NCBI GenBank assembly: GCA_003644265.1 | Contig: QNBX01000018.1 | Coordinates: 1 to 42,356, forward strand | DNA from: Planctomycetota bacterium | GTDB taxonomy: Bacteria > Planctomycetota > B15-G4 | Direction of reading: 5' to 3' | DNA length: 42,356 nucleotides | Part shown: in pieces, positions 26,877 through 34,896 of the stretch | Layout of the letters: every line of letters begins with the position of its first letter | Position numbering within the stretch: position 1 is the first letter of the stretch | The notes under the pieces: model-generated | Seen by the model: only the letters and a program-made list of their open reading frames with translations | Database searches by the model: none | Told to the model about the DNA's origin: nothing | Position numbers and translations under genes: made by a program

Positions 26877-27760
26877 CGGAACTCGCCGTCCGATTCGGCC
26901 AGTGGCGCTCCCTGGTGGGCGTGCTGAGCGAGCCTGCGCCCGAGGCTGCGAACCCAGCGGCCCCCACCGTGCTGTTTCTCAACGCAGGCCTGCTGCACCA
27001 CGTCGGCCCGCATCGGATCCATGTGAATCTCGCCCGCCGCCTGGCTGCTCAGGGGCTGCGCTCGCTGCGCTTCGACCTGTCGGGGATCGGCGACAGCGGC
27101 CCGCGCCGAGACACCATGGCCCGGCAGACGAGCATGGTCGCCGAGACGCGCGAGGCCATGGACTACCTGACCCAGGCCACCGGCGCCGAGCGCTTCGTGC
27201 TGTTCGGCCTCTGCACCGGCGCCGACCAGAGCGTGCGTGTGGCCCTGGCGGACGAGCGCGTGGTCGGTGCCGTGCTGGTGGACGGCTACGCCTACCCCAC
27301 CCGCGGTCACTTCGTGCGCTACTACGCCCGGCGAGCCCTGCGCCTGCAGAGCTGGCGCAGCATGCTCTCAGGCCAGCACCCCGCCGTGGCGCGCCTCGTC
27401 AAGCGCATGCGCGGTCAGCAGCCCCCCCCCGACAAGCGCCCTGCCCCGGCGCCCGCGAGCCCTCGCCCGGGGCTCTACATCAAGCCCCCGCGGGCCGAGG
27501 CCGAGCGCATGCTGGCCAGCCTCGATGCGCGGGGCTGCGGCCTGCAGTTCATCTTCACGCCCACCACCAACTTCAGCTACCGCGGCCAGCTGGAAGCCAT
27601 GTTCCCGTCGCTGGCCGGGTCGCCGCGCGTGCGCGTCGACTTCCTCAAGCACGCCAATCACGTGTTCACGTTGCTGGCCAGCCAGCGCGCCGTCATGGAC
27701 GCCGTGGAGCAGTGGCTCCAGACCGGCATCGGCGAGGCCCCCGGCCCGCCCACGCCCTGA
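26873..27760 (+). CDS. Alpha/beta-hydrolase-fold protein with Cys nucleophile (resembles exosortase-associated hydrolase 1)
   Basis: 295 residues, soluble. The GTG start overlaps the stop of the previous gene as GTGA and is preceded by GAGGGAG. Visible fold marks are FLNAG near 35-39, RFDLSGIGDSG near 66-76, and the elbow G-L-C-T-G with Cys114 at the nucleophile position. A late KHANHVF holds the likely catalytic His. The usual acid-bearing loop reads FTPTTNFSYRG, with no obvious Asp or Glu at the expected place. Cys-for-Ser elbows are known in dienelactone-hydrolase-like enzymes and, as I recall, in the first hydrolase of exosortase A loci. A Pro/Lys-rich insert lies at about 180-205. It could act as a thioesterase or esterase on a glycan or acyl substrate, but the substrate is not evident. 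Confidence 0.9.
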   Translation: MTELAVRFGQWRSLVGVLSEPAPEAANPAAPTVLFLNAGLLHHVGPHRIHVNLARRLAAQGLRSLRFDLSGIGDSGPRRDTMARQTSMVAETREAMDYLTQATGAERFVLFGLCTGADQSVRVALADERVVGAVLVDGYAYPTRGHFVRYYARRALRLQSWRSMLSGQHPAVARLVKRMRGQQPPPDKRPAPAPASPRPGLYIKPPRAEAERMLASLDARGCGLQFIFTPTTNFSYRGQLEAMFPSLAGSPRVRVDFLKHANHVFTLLASQRAVMDAVEQWLQTGIGEAPGPPTP

Positions 27761-27770
27761 GCGCCCTGCG

Positions 27771-27793
27771 CCAGGACCCGGGGCCGGTCCTGG
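27771..27793. terminator. Hairpin between convergent genes, possible bidirectional terminator
   Basis: Perfect 8-bp arms CCAGGACC and GGTCCTGG enclose a 7-nt loop and extend by a G-T and a C-G pair. It lies 11 bp after the stop of the hydrolase gene and 19 bp from the stop of the ATPase gene coming the other way. No T-run follows on either strand. Confidence 0.5.
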
Positions 27794-27811
27794 TGGCCGG
27801 CCCCCGCGCCG

Positions 27812-29053
27812 CTACCCCTCGAGCGGCACGATCTGCTCGACGACCCACTCGTGATCGAGCCGCACCACGCCGGGCTGGTTGAACTCCTGGTGGATCATGA
27901 GCGGCTTGTCGTGCTGCCGGTGGTCGTAGAAGTGCACGCCGGTCTGGTCGACCAGGTAGCCCACCAGGTTGTACTCGCCCTCCAGCAGCTTCAGCTCGGG
28001 CAGTCGAATGCGCATGCGGTGCATGCCGGTCTTGTAGGTGGCTGACACCTGGGTCTCGATGGTGCTGAAGCTGGCCACCAGCACGTTGTCGCTGCGGAAG
28101 ATGGCCACGCCCAGGTGCACCACGTGGGCGGGGTCGCGCACGATGAAGTCGAGCTCCCAGGCCAGGCTGGCGCCGGTCATGAGCTTGTCGCCGGCCGGCG
28201 AACCGCGGCCGTCGTTGGAGCCGTCGTCCACCAGCAGGTGCGTGGCCAGCACGGCCGGCAGGCCCTCGCCCTGGACCTGCTCGCGCCCGGCGGTGAGCGC
28301 GCCCGGGTCCGCCGAGAGCTTGCGCTCGTAGTTGGCGTACGCGACGGTCACGTCCTCGGGCGGCCCCTGCATCTCGACGGAGCCGTCCTTGATCCAGATG
28401 ACCTCGTCGCAGATCTGACGCACGTCGTAGAGCGAGTGGCTGCAGAACAGGATCGACTTGCCCGCGTCGCGGAACTCGAAGATGCGATCGATGCACTTCT
28501 TCTGGAAGTACAGATCGCCCACGGCCAGGATCTCGTCGATGATCAGCACGTCAGGGTTGATGGCGGTGGCCACGCTGAAGCCGAGCCGCATGACCATGCC
28601 CGAGCTGTAGGTGCGGATGGGCCGGTCGATGAACTCACCCAGCTCGGTGAACTCGATGATCGAGTCAAGCTTCGCTTCGATCTCGGCCAGCTTGAAACCC
28701 TGCACCTGGGCCGCCAGGTAGATGTTGTTGCGGCCCGTGAAGTCGCTGTGGAAACCCGTGCCCAGCTCGAGCAGGCTGGCCACGGTGCCGTTGATGCTGA
28801 ACGTCCCGGCCGTCGGCACGGTGGTGCCCGCCAGGATCTTGAGCAGGGTCGACTTGCCCGCGCCGTTCTCGCCGATGACCCCCAACGAGCGCCCGGGCGG
28901 AACCACCAGGTCGACGCCCTTGAGCGCGTGGTAGGGCTTGTGGAACTTGCGCTTGCCGAGGCTCGCGATCTCCTTGAGCCGCGCGAACGAGCTCGGGTAG
29001 ATGCGGTACTCCTTCTGGAGCCCCTCGACGACGATGGCCGGTGTCTCGTCCAT
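27812..29053 (-). CDS. wzt: ABC transporter ATP-binding protein of the polysaccharide-export (Wzt) type
   Basis: 413 residues. It should power export of a lipid-linked polysaccharide with the permease encoded immediately upstream. The N-terminal half is an ABC ATPase: Walker A GENGAGKST at about 61-69, signature YSSGMVMRLG, Walker B DVLIIDE near 164, and a late His in CSHSLYD. Residues 240-413 form a beta-rich extension like the Wzt C-terminal domain, which in known members binds the glycan end. Its ATG overlaps the permease stop by one base (TGATG), so the two are coupled. The longer in-frame start at 29224 would run deep into the permease gene and was rejected. The glycan substrate is not indicated by neighbours. 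A teichoic-acid type (TagH) role is less likely because of the C-terminal domain. Confidence 0.93.
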   Translation of the reverse strand: MDETPAIVVEGLQKEYRIYPSSFARLKEIASLGKRKFHKPYHALKGVDLVVPPGRSLGVIGENGAGKSTLLKILAGTTVPTAGTFSINGTVASLLELGTGFHSDFTGRNNIYLAAQVQGFKLAEIEAKLDSIIEFTELGEFIDRPIRTYSSGMVMRLGFSVATAINPDVLIIDEILAVGDLYFQKKCIDRIFEFRDAGKSILFCSHSLYDVRQICDEVIWIKDGSVEMQGPPEDVTVAYANYERKLSADPGALTAGREQVQGEGLPAVLATHLLVDDGSNDGRGSPAGDKLMTGASLAWELDFIVRDPAHVVHLGVAIFRSDNVLVASFSTIETQVSATYKTGMHRMRIRLPELKLLEGEYNLVGYLVDQTGVHFYDHRQHDKPLMIHQEFNQPGVVRLDHEWVVEQIVPLEG

Positions 29054-29946
29054 CAGACCTCGTCCGCAAAGTGGCCTTTGCAGCGCAGGAAGAAGGCGTA
29101 GGCCAACCACTGGATGACCAGCCCCAGCAGGCCGATGGCCAGCAGCTTGCCCACCGGGAAATCGACTCGCCCGTAGCTGAAGATGGAGCGGTACATGTCG
29201 AGAATGCCCGCCATGGGGTTCCAATCCATGAGCGACGACATGTCAGTCAAGAAGTCCAAGTTGGCCGGATCGCCGCCGTTGGCCACGTCCTCAGTCACCT
29301 TCTTCTTGAGCGTCTTGACGTCGTAGAACACCGGCGTGGTGAACATCCAGAAGGTGACGAACACCGCCACGAACTGGGACACGTCGCGCACGAAGATGTT
29401 GGCGGCCGAGAGAAACATGGCCAGGCCGTTCACGAACAGGAACTGCACCAGCAACACCGCGGGCAGCCAGACCAGCGCCACCGGCAAACTGCCGTTGACG
29501 AAGACCTCCAGCACCAACAGCAGCACGAAGCCCACGCCGAAGTACACGTGGAACACGAGCGTGTTGTAGGTCGGCAGGATCTCGCTGGGGAACGCGATCT
29601 TCTTGATCAGGTTGGCGTTCTCGAGCACGGCGGTGGAGCCCTTGATCAGGCTCTCGGCCAGCACCGTCCAGGGCAGGATGCCTGTGATCAGAAAGAAGGT
29701 CGAACGCCAGCCCTCGCGCTCGGGGTCGTGAGGCGCCAGGTCATCGCTGAAGCCCACCTTCAGGATCCGGGCGAACACCAGGTAGTAGATGGCGAACAGC
29801 GCCGCCGGCTGGAGGATCGGCCACAGCCGGCCCAGCAGCGAGCCCTCGATACGCGCCTGCAGTTCCCGCTTGACGAACGACGTGAGCAGCTCGCGCTGCG
29901 TGTAGAGCAGCGTCGGAAGACGGAGGGCGTCTCTGAGGTAGCTCAT
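29053..29946 (-). CDS. wzm: ABC-2 type polysaccharide export permease (Wzm type)
   Basis: 297 residues, inner-membrane permease. The start MSYLRDALRLP is typical, followed by an amphipathic segment (TQRELLTSFVKRELQARI) and GSLLGRLWPILQP, the conserved entry to the first membrane helix. Six hydrophobic segments are visible at approximately 45-62, 90-110, 125-150, 158-185, 195-212 and 268-290. A charged insert between the fifth and sixth segments (KTLKKKVTEDV onward) is a little longer than usual. It ends by overlapping the ATG of the ATPase gene. I chose the ATG at 29946 because residues further upstream in the open frame are Arg/Pro-rich and do not resemble the family. No strong ribosome binding site is visible before it. 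Confidence 0.92.
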   Translation of the reverse strand: MSYLRDALRLPTLLYTQRELLTSFVKRELQARIEGSLLGRLWPILQPAALFAIYYLVFARILKVGFSDDLAPHDPEREGWRSTFFLITGILPWTVLAESLIKGSTAVLENANLIKKIAFPSEILPTYNTLVFHVYFGVGFVLLLVLEVFVNGSLPVALVWLPAVLLVQFLFVNGLAMFLSAANIFVRDVSQFVAVFVTFWMFTTPVFYDVKTLKKKVTEDVANGGDPANLDFLTDMSSLMDWNPMAGILDMYRSIFSYGRVDFPVGKLLAIGLLGLVIQWLAYAFFLRCKGHFADEV

Positions 29947-30001
29947 GTGTTCGGGCGAGGAGCCAGGGAGCGCGACAGGATACAGCTCGCTTGGCCGCCG
30001 A

Positions 30002-32242
30002 TCACGGATCGCTCCAGCGCCGCGGCTGGCTGGGCAGGTCGCTGAGGACATGCGCGTACCAGCTCGCGAAGGCCTCACCCAGGCCCTGGATCTGGTCGGC
30101 GATGCGCGCCGGCTGAGGCTGCGCCCGGGCCAGGTCCGTCCGGGCCTGCGGGTCCTGCTGCAGGTCAAACAGCTGCCGGGCGCCGGTCAGGGCGTCGCGC
30201 AGCAAGAACCACTCGTCCTTGCGCGTGCTCTCCAGCGCCACCCCGGTCACCCCGCTGACGGGAGCCAGCAGGCCGTGGTGCGCGCTGTGGGGCCTGTCCG
30301 GCCCGAACGGCGGCGGCACACGATCGGACACCGAGCCCGTGCTCAGGATGCGGCCCACGTGGCCCAGCAGGTGCGTCACGTCCGCCAGGGACACCGGCTG
30401 TCGCACCACCACCGGCGCGTCCTCGGGCCGCACCACCCCGGGCCCGGCCACGATCAGCGGCACATGCACGATCTCGTCATGCAATGAGTGCCCCTGCGAG
30501 CGCCCCCCGCGCTCGTAGAACTCCTGCCCGTGCAGGCCCACCACGGCGATCACGGTGCCCTCCAACAGGTCGCGCCGCTCCAGGTCCGCCAGCAGCAGCC
30601 CCAGGGCGCGGTCCACCCGGGCCAGCTCTGCGTCGTAGAAGCTGCCCACCTCCTGAGCCACGCCCTCGGCGGCGCCGGGTCGGCTGTCCAGCGCACGCAG
30701 CCGCTCCAGCAGATCCGGATCGAGGCCGGCCGCGAGCTGCTGCAGCTCGGGCAGCTCGGGTTCGTGCGGGTAGGAGGGGTCGCCCAGCAGCAGCGTCAGG
30801 AACCAGTCGAACTGGGCCGCATCCTCCAACCAGTCCAGCGCGTGCTCCACCAGTATGGGTGCGGCCAGGGACCGGCGCTCGTAGCGGCCATAGCCCCGGG
30901 TCAGACCGGTCCGCTCAAGCGCCAACGGCGACGACGAGAACAGCGCGCTGGTGAGGCCCGCCCAACCCGCCGAACCGGCCAGGGTGGTGAGACGCGGGTC
31001 GAGCACACGCCCGTCGGCCAGCCCCACGCCGTGCGCCAGGGGGGAGAGACCTGTGAACAACGTGGCCAGGTTGGGCAGGGACCAGCCGCTGGGCGCCAGC
31101 ACGCGCTCATACACCACGCCTCGCAGGGCCAGGGCGTCCAGGTTCGGCGTGTACCCGCGCCCGTAGCCCCAGGCGGAGAGGCGGTCGGGACGCAGACCCT
31201 CGACCGCCAGCAGCAGCAGGTTGACCCCGTGCTCCGGGTCGTGCTCCCGGGGCGGGTTGGTGCCGCTTTGGAGCAGCACGCACTCCACCACGCCCACGAC
31301 CAGGTTGGCGCCGCCCGTGAGCTCGAGCCGCAGGCTCAAGGGGCCGCCCGCCTGCTCGTCCAGGTCGAGCTCGACCAGCAGCTGATGATAGGCGGGCGCG
31401 CTGCCGGGCGGGTCGGCGGCCTCATCCACGCGCACGCGCGCACGCGGCTCATCGTTCACGCGCACGGTGACGTGGGTGGGCTCAAGCGAGCCCTCGGAGC
31501 TGCGCGCGGCGTGCAGGACCAACGCCAGGCGCGCATCGGGAGGCACGTGGCCCAGGCGCAGCTCGCGCCCCACCACGGGCTGCAGCACCAAGGCGAGGGG
31601 TCCCGGGGCGCCGATCCGCGCCGAAACCGGGGTCGGCGGCATGCGGCGCTGCTCCAGGGTGCTGCCCGCCAGCAGGTCCGCCGCCACGGACTCCACCGGC
31701 AGGGCCACGCGCGCCTCGTCCGCGGCGCGGCCGCCGGACAGCAGCGTGACGTCCGCCACCAACGCCTCGCCGAGCCCCGGGCGGCCCACGCCGTCGAGGG
31801 CGACGATCTCGAGTTCTACCGCCTCGCCGGGCGCCACGGGCAGCGGGATGCGGCGCTCGGTCCAGGCGCCCTCCGTGGCCGAGACGACGGCCACCTGCTC
31901 GGCGCTCCCATCGGCGTGGGTGACGCGCACGGCCACGTCAGGTAGGCCCTGGATGGTGGCCTCGTAGAAGCGCAACAGCGCCCCGTCGCCGGGGATCGTT
32001 GTCTGATAGCGCAGGCCCGGGCGCCCAGCCGGCAGGCGCCAGGCGAGGCGCATGCCGCCCTTCAAGGGCACCGGGGTCAAGACCATGCCCACCACGGACG
32101 GCCGCGCCAGGGGCTCCAGACGCAGGGCGCGATCCACGCGCAAGCCAGGGTCGAGCTGATCGCGCCACCAGAGCCCGGCCGCCAGCAGCCCCCCCAGCAC
32201 CAGCGCCAACCAGAGTACGGAGACCAGCAGAGACCTGGTCAC
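30002..32242 (-). CDS. Membrane-anchored sulfatase-fold protein with degraded active site
   Basis: About 746 residues. An N-terminal membrane helix (about 4-26) is followed by a beta-rich region of some 300 residues with no recognised family, then a sulfatase / alkaline-phosphatase-superfamily domain from about 335. Family marks are GYGRGYTPNLDALALRG, GWSLPNLATLFTGLSP, AHGVGL, and a late LFDLQQDPQARTDLA. The metal site looks broken: the usual ID(T/A)LR is VEGLRPD, and the usual SDHGEEF is GLHGQEF near 566. A Ser (GWSLP) sits where Cys, Ser or Thr is the nucleophile. So it may bind a sugar or lipid without cleaving it. I chose the GTG at 32242, seven nt after GGTGA; a GTG at 32260 overlapping the upstream gene is possible. 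It lies 55 bp ahead of the exporter permease and is probably co-transcribed. Confidence 0.85.
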   Translation of the reverse strand: MTRSLLVSVLWLALVLGGLLAAGLWWRDQLDPGLRVDRALRLEPLARPSVVGMVLTPVPLKGGMRLAWRLPAGRPGLRYQTTIPGDGALLRFYEATIQGLPDVAVRVTHADGSAEQVAVVSATEGAWTERRIPLPVAPGEAVELEIVALDGVGRPGLGEALVADVTLLSGGRAADEARVALPVESVAADLLAGSTLEQRRMPPTPVSARIGAPGPLALVLQPVVGRELRLGHVPPDARLALVLHAARSSEGSLEPTHVTVRVNDEPRARVRVDEAADPPGSAPAYHQLLVELDLDEQAGGPLSLRLELTGGANLVVGVVECVLLQSGTNPPREHDPEHGVNLLLLAVEGLRPDRLSAWGYGRGYTPNLDALALRGVVYERVLAPSGWSLPNLATLFTGLSPLAHGVGLADGRVLDPRLTTLAGSAGWAGLTSALFSSSPLALERTGLTRGYGRYERRSLAAPILVEHALDWLEDAAQFDWFLTLLLGDPSYPHEPELPELQQLAAGLDPDLLERLRALDSRPGAAEGVAQEVGSFYDAELARVDRALGLLLADLERRDLLEGTVIAVVGLHGQEFYERGGRSQGHSLHDEIVHVPLIVAGPGVVRPEDAPVVVRQPVSLADVTHLLGHVGRILSTGSVSDRVPPPFGPDRPHSAHHGLLAPVSGVTGVALESTRKDEWFLLRDALTGARQLFDLQQDPQARTDLARAQPQPARIADQIQGLGEAFASWYAHVLSDLPSQPRRWSDP

Positions 32243-32249
32243 CGGCTGA

Positions 32250-32780
32250 TCACCGCTCACCAGCCACGACCTGCACGCGCACGACGTGGTGCAACAACAA
32301 GGCCCGCAGCTTGGCCGCGAGGTACTCGGCCTCATCGAAGTTGTCCTTCCACTCCTCCCAATCATCCGACTCGCGGATGTGGGTGGCGCGCAGCCCGAGC
32401 CTGCGAATGACCTCCTCCCGGATCCGCACGCGCACGGAGAAGGAGCCCTCGCCGCGGGGGCTGGGCGTGACCTCCACCAGGGCCTTGCGGCGGCTGGGAC
32501 CGAAGACCTGCCGCACCGAGGTGCCGTAGATCCAGTCGCTCTCGATGGTGCCGGCGTTGGGGTCACGCGAGGCGACGGCGTAGCCGTGGGAGTCGAGCAC
32601 GTCGATCACGCTCAGGTAGAGGTCGGCGAAGCTGATGTCGTTCAGTTCGAGCGCGGCCCAGCGCGCCTTCTCGGACTCGCAGGCGGGGCTCAGCACGACG
32701 AACAGCAGCAACAGGGCCGCCCCGGAGACACGCGCTCGGATCAGCGTGGCGGCAGCGGTGAGACGCGGTGGAGTCAGCAT
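32250..32780 (-). CDS. Small exported protein, possible lipoprotein, function unknown
   Basis: 176 residues. The N-terminus has basic residues, then a hydrophobic stretch (SGAALLLLFVVL) ending in SPAC, with Cys34 as a possible lipidation site. The lipobox is imperfect because Ser replaces the usual Leu at -3. The mature part is a mixed alpha/beta domain of about 140 residues (FADLYLSVIDVLDSHGYAV, then alternating charged strands). It faintly recalls envelope-assembly lipoproteins, but I cannot assign a family. It is followed within 7 bp by the sulfatase-fold gene and then the exporter genes, which suggests an envelope role. I chose the ATG at 32780 because it gives a normal signal peptide; an ATG at 32822 would add 14 residues. 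Confidence 0.72.
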   Translation of the reverse strand: MLTPPRLTAAATLIRARVSGAALLLLFVVLSPACESEKARWAALELNDISFADLYLSVIDVLDSHGYAVASRDPNAGTIESDWIYGTSVRQVFGPSRRKALVEVTPSPRGEGSFSVRVRIREEVIRRLGLRATHIRESDDWEEWKDNFDEAEYLAAKLRALLLHHVVRVQVVAGER

Positions 32781-32839
32781 GGCGCGCAGTCTAGCGATCG
32801 AGGGCGGGGGCAAGCGTGACACGATGGCACAGCTGGGCG

Positions 32840-32865
32840 GTGAGAGGGGCCTGCAGCCCTCTCGC
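32840..32865 (-). terminator. Hairpin downstream of der, possible terminator
   Basis: GTGAGAGGG pairs with CCCTCTCGC across an 8-nt loop, a nine-pair stem with one wobble. It starts 83 bp past the der stop in the direction of transcription and lies before the next minus-strand gene. No T-run follows on the minus strand, so intrinsic termination is uncertain. Confidence 0.35.
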
Positions 32866-32948
32866 AGGCAGCGGACGGGCCGGCTCGCGGACCAACGCCC
32901 GTCGCACAGGGCCGACCCGAAGCCTGCAGGCGTTCCGTGGCGCGCGAG

Positions 32949-34322
32949 TCAGCTCCTGTCCTTTTTGTCGCGCTTGACGAGGCGCAGGCGCACGGGCACC
33001 TCAGACCAGGGGCAGGTGTCCTGTAGGCGGTGGATCAGGAAGCGCCGCCAGGCATCCTCGAACAGGGTCGGGTCGTTGACGAAGACCGCCAGGGTGGGCG
33101 GGTTGGTGGAGACCTGGCTGGCGTAATAGACCTTGCCGATGCGGCCCTTCGCGGCGCGCGGCTTGCGCGACTGATAGGCCTTGCGCAGCACCCGGTTGAG
33201 CTCGCCCGTACCGACGCGCTGGGCGGCCTGGTTGTGCAGTTCGCCGGAGAGGCGCAGCAGGTCGGGCAGGCCCTCGCCGCGCAGGGCCGAGAGCAGGGCG
33301 ATGGGCGCGCGCTGCATGCCGGGGATAGTGGCGCGCACGTAGGCCTCGTAGTCGTCGGAGGTGGCCTTCTCCCGCGCCAGGTCCCACTTGTTGACCACCA
33401 GGATCGTAGGCAGGGCCAGCTCCTCGGTGAAGCCGGCGATCTGCTTGTCGATGCGGCCGGTGTCGCGCGTGGCGTCGAGCATGAGCCAGGCCACGTCGGC
33501 CCGACGCAGGGCGCGCTCGGCCCGGGCCTGGCCGTAGAACTCCACCGAGTCGGAGACCGTCTTGCGCTTGCGGATGCCGGCGGTGTCGATGGCCGTGTAG
33601 CGCCGACCCTCGTAGCTGAAGGGCACATCCACCGCGTCGCGAGTGGTGCCGGCCACGTCGCTCACGATCACACGCTCATGCCCCACCAGCGAGTTGACCA
33701 ACGTGCTCTTGCCGACGTTGGTGCGACCCACGATGGCCAGGCGCACCACGTCCGAGACGATCATGGGCATGATGGCCGCGTCGCCCACGCGGGCGAACAC
33801 CGTGTCGCGCAGGTCGTGGATCCCGAGGCGCTCCTTGGCCGAGACCACGGCGGGTTCGCCGAAGCCCAGGGCATGGGCCTCCGACACCGCCAGCTCGTCG
33901 GAGCGCGACTCCACCTTGTTGGCCACCAGCAACAACGGGCAGTCGACGCGACGCAAGCGCGCGGCCACCTCGTGGTCCATGGCGTTGAGGCCCAGCTTGA
34001 CGTCCACCACGAACAGGATCAGGTCGGCCAGCTCGAGCGCCACCTGGATCTGCTCGTCGACCTCCTGCTTGAGCGCGGCCTCGTCCACCTGGCCGATGCC
34101 GCCGGTGTCGATCAGCTCGATGGTGCGATCCTCGACATCGAGCATGAACGACACGCGGTCGCGCGTGACGCCGGCCATGGGGTCCTCGATGGCCACGCGC
34201 CGCCCGGCCAGGGCGTTGAACAGCGTGCTCTTGCCCACGTTGGGGCGCCCCACGATGACCACGCGCGGGACGCCCGGCAGGCGCTCGGGGTTGACGGGAT
34301 CGACCTGGCTTTCGACGGACAT
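32949..34322 (-). CDS. der: Ribosome assembly GTPase Der (EngA)
   Basis: 457 residues, the usual length. It carries two tandem GTPase domains and a C-terminal KH-like domain and acts in maturation of the large ribosomal subunit. First domain: P-loop GRPNVGKST near 25, DTGG, and a base-recognition motif reading NKVE rather than NKxD. Second domain: GRTNVGKST, DTAGIRKRKTV (a Der hallmark) and NKWD. The C-terminus (residues about 360-457) has the family's KGRIGKVYYASQ and NPPTLAVFVNDP segments and ends in a basic tail. I chose the start MSVESQ because the residues upstream in the open frame are Pro/Arg-rich and not family-like. It is separated from neighbours by 244 bp upstream and 168 bp downstream and is probably its own transcription unit. 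Confidence 0.97.
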   Translation of the reverse strand: MSVESQVDPVNPERLPGVPRVVIVGRPNVGKSTLFNALAGRRVAIEDPMAGVTRDRVSFMLDVEDRTIELIDTGGIGQVDEAALKQEVDEQIQVALELADLILFVVDVKLGLNAMDHEVAARLRRVDCPLLLVANKVESRSDELAVSEAHALGFGEPAVVSAKERLGIHDLRDTVFARVGDAAIMPMIVSDVVRLAIVGRTNVGKSTLVNSLVGHERVIVSDVAGTTRDAVDVPFSYEGRRYTAIDTAGIRKRKTVSDSVEFYGQARAERALRRADVAWLMLDATRDTGRIDKQIAGFTEELALPTILVVNKWDLAREKATSDDYEAYVRATIPGMQRAPIALLSALRGEGLPDLLRLSGELHNQAAQRVGTGELNRVLRKAYQSRKPRAAKGRIGKVYYASQVSTNPPTLAVFVNDPTLFEDAWRRFLIHRLQDTCPWSEVPVRLRLVKRDKKDRS

Positions 34323-34520
34323 GGGCAGGGCGCGGGGAGGGCGGCTGATGGGTCGGACGGGGATGCCGTGTGGCAGCCCATGGAGAATCGCGGGCATTGT
34401 CCCGAGCGGAGGGTGCAAAGGCCACGGTCCATCGCTGGAGTCGCCCGTGAGGGCCCCCGCGCCAAGCGCTCTCGGACCCGACGAGAGGCCGTCCGGGCGG
34501 CTCCGCCCGCCCCGCCGTGA

Positions 34521-34537
34521 GCTGAGCCGGACTCAGC
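34521..34537 (-). terminator. Short hairpin downstream of the SRPBCC-like gene
   Basis: GCTGAG pairs with CTCAGC around a five-base loop, 29 bp after the stop of the SRPBCC-like gene and ahead of der. The stem is only six pairs and lacks a T-run, so this is a weak candidate. Confidence 0.25.
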
Positions 34538-34566
34538 CCGACGCCCCGGCCGGTCGATCCTGGGGC

Positions 34567-34803
34567 TCAGCCCTGCTCGACGTGGCCCTTGAGCCCCTGC
34601 CCGAAGAGCGCCTGCCAGCCCTCCAGCTGGCAGCGGGCGCTCTCCGGCGTGACCAGGCCCACCAGCGAATCGCTGAGCGTGAGCCGCGTGCCGCCGTCGT
34701 GCGGTTTCAGCTGCAGCCCCAGCAGGGACGTGGCCGGCGGCGCGGCCATGTCGATCTGAAGCTCGGAGGTGATGGCCTGGGAGGCCTCTGGGGTTGCGCT
34801 CAT
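34567..34803 (-). CDS. Short SRPBCC/AHSA1-like protein, C-terminal half only
   Basis: 78 residues. The sequence GGTRLTLSDSLVG, followed by a Gly-Trp-containing helix (LEGWQALFGQGLKGHVEQ), looks like the last strands and the long C-terminal helix of an SRPBCC (START-like, AHSA1) domain. That domain is normally about 140-160 residues. The N-terminal half is missing, and only 93 bp separate this gene from queE, so no second fragment fits upstream. The ATG is supported by AGGAG nine nt before it (34813-34817), so the short protein is probably made. It could be a decayed remnant or a real half-domain that must pair or dimerise. Function not known. Confidence 0.65.
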   Translation of the reverse strand: MSATPEASQAITSELQIDMAAPPATSLLGLQLKPHDGGTRLTLSDSLVGLVTPESARCQLEGWQALFGQGLKGHVEQG

Positions 34804-34812
34804 GGGTCGCGG

Positions 34813-34817
34813 CTCCT
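34813..34817 (-). promoter_or_regulatory. Ribosome binding site of the short SRPBCC-like gene
   Basis: AGGAG on the minus strand with nine bases before the ATG at 34803. It supports translation of the half-length protein from that codon rather than from a longer frame. Confidence 0.55.
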
Positions 34818-34896
34818 GGGGGTGTGGCGTGCCCGTGCGCGTGCTGCGCACGCAGGATCAGGCGCTGGACGGACTGAGGCCGGCTTCGTGGCGCCC

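Noticed and set aside
29947..30168. N-terminal extension of the exporter permease
   Set aside because: The extra 74 residues overlap the sulfatase-like gene and do not resemble the family, which starts at MSYLRD.
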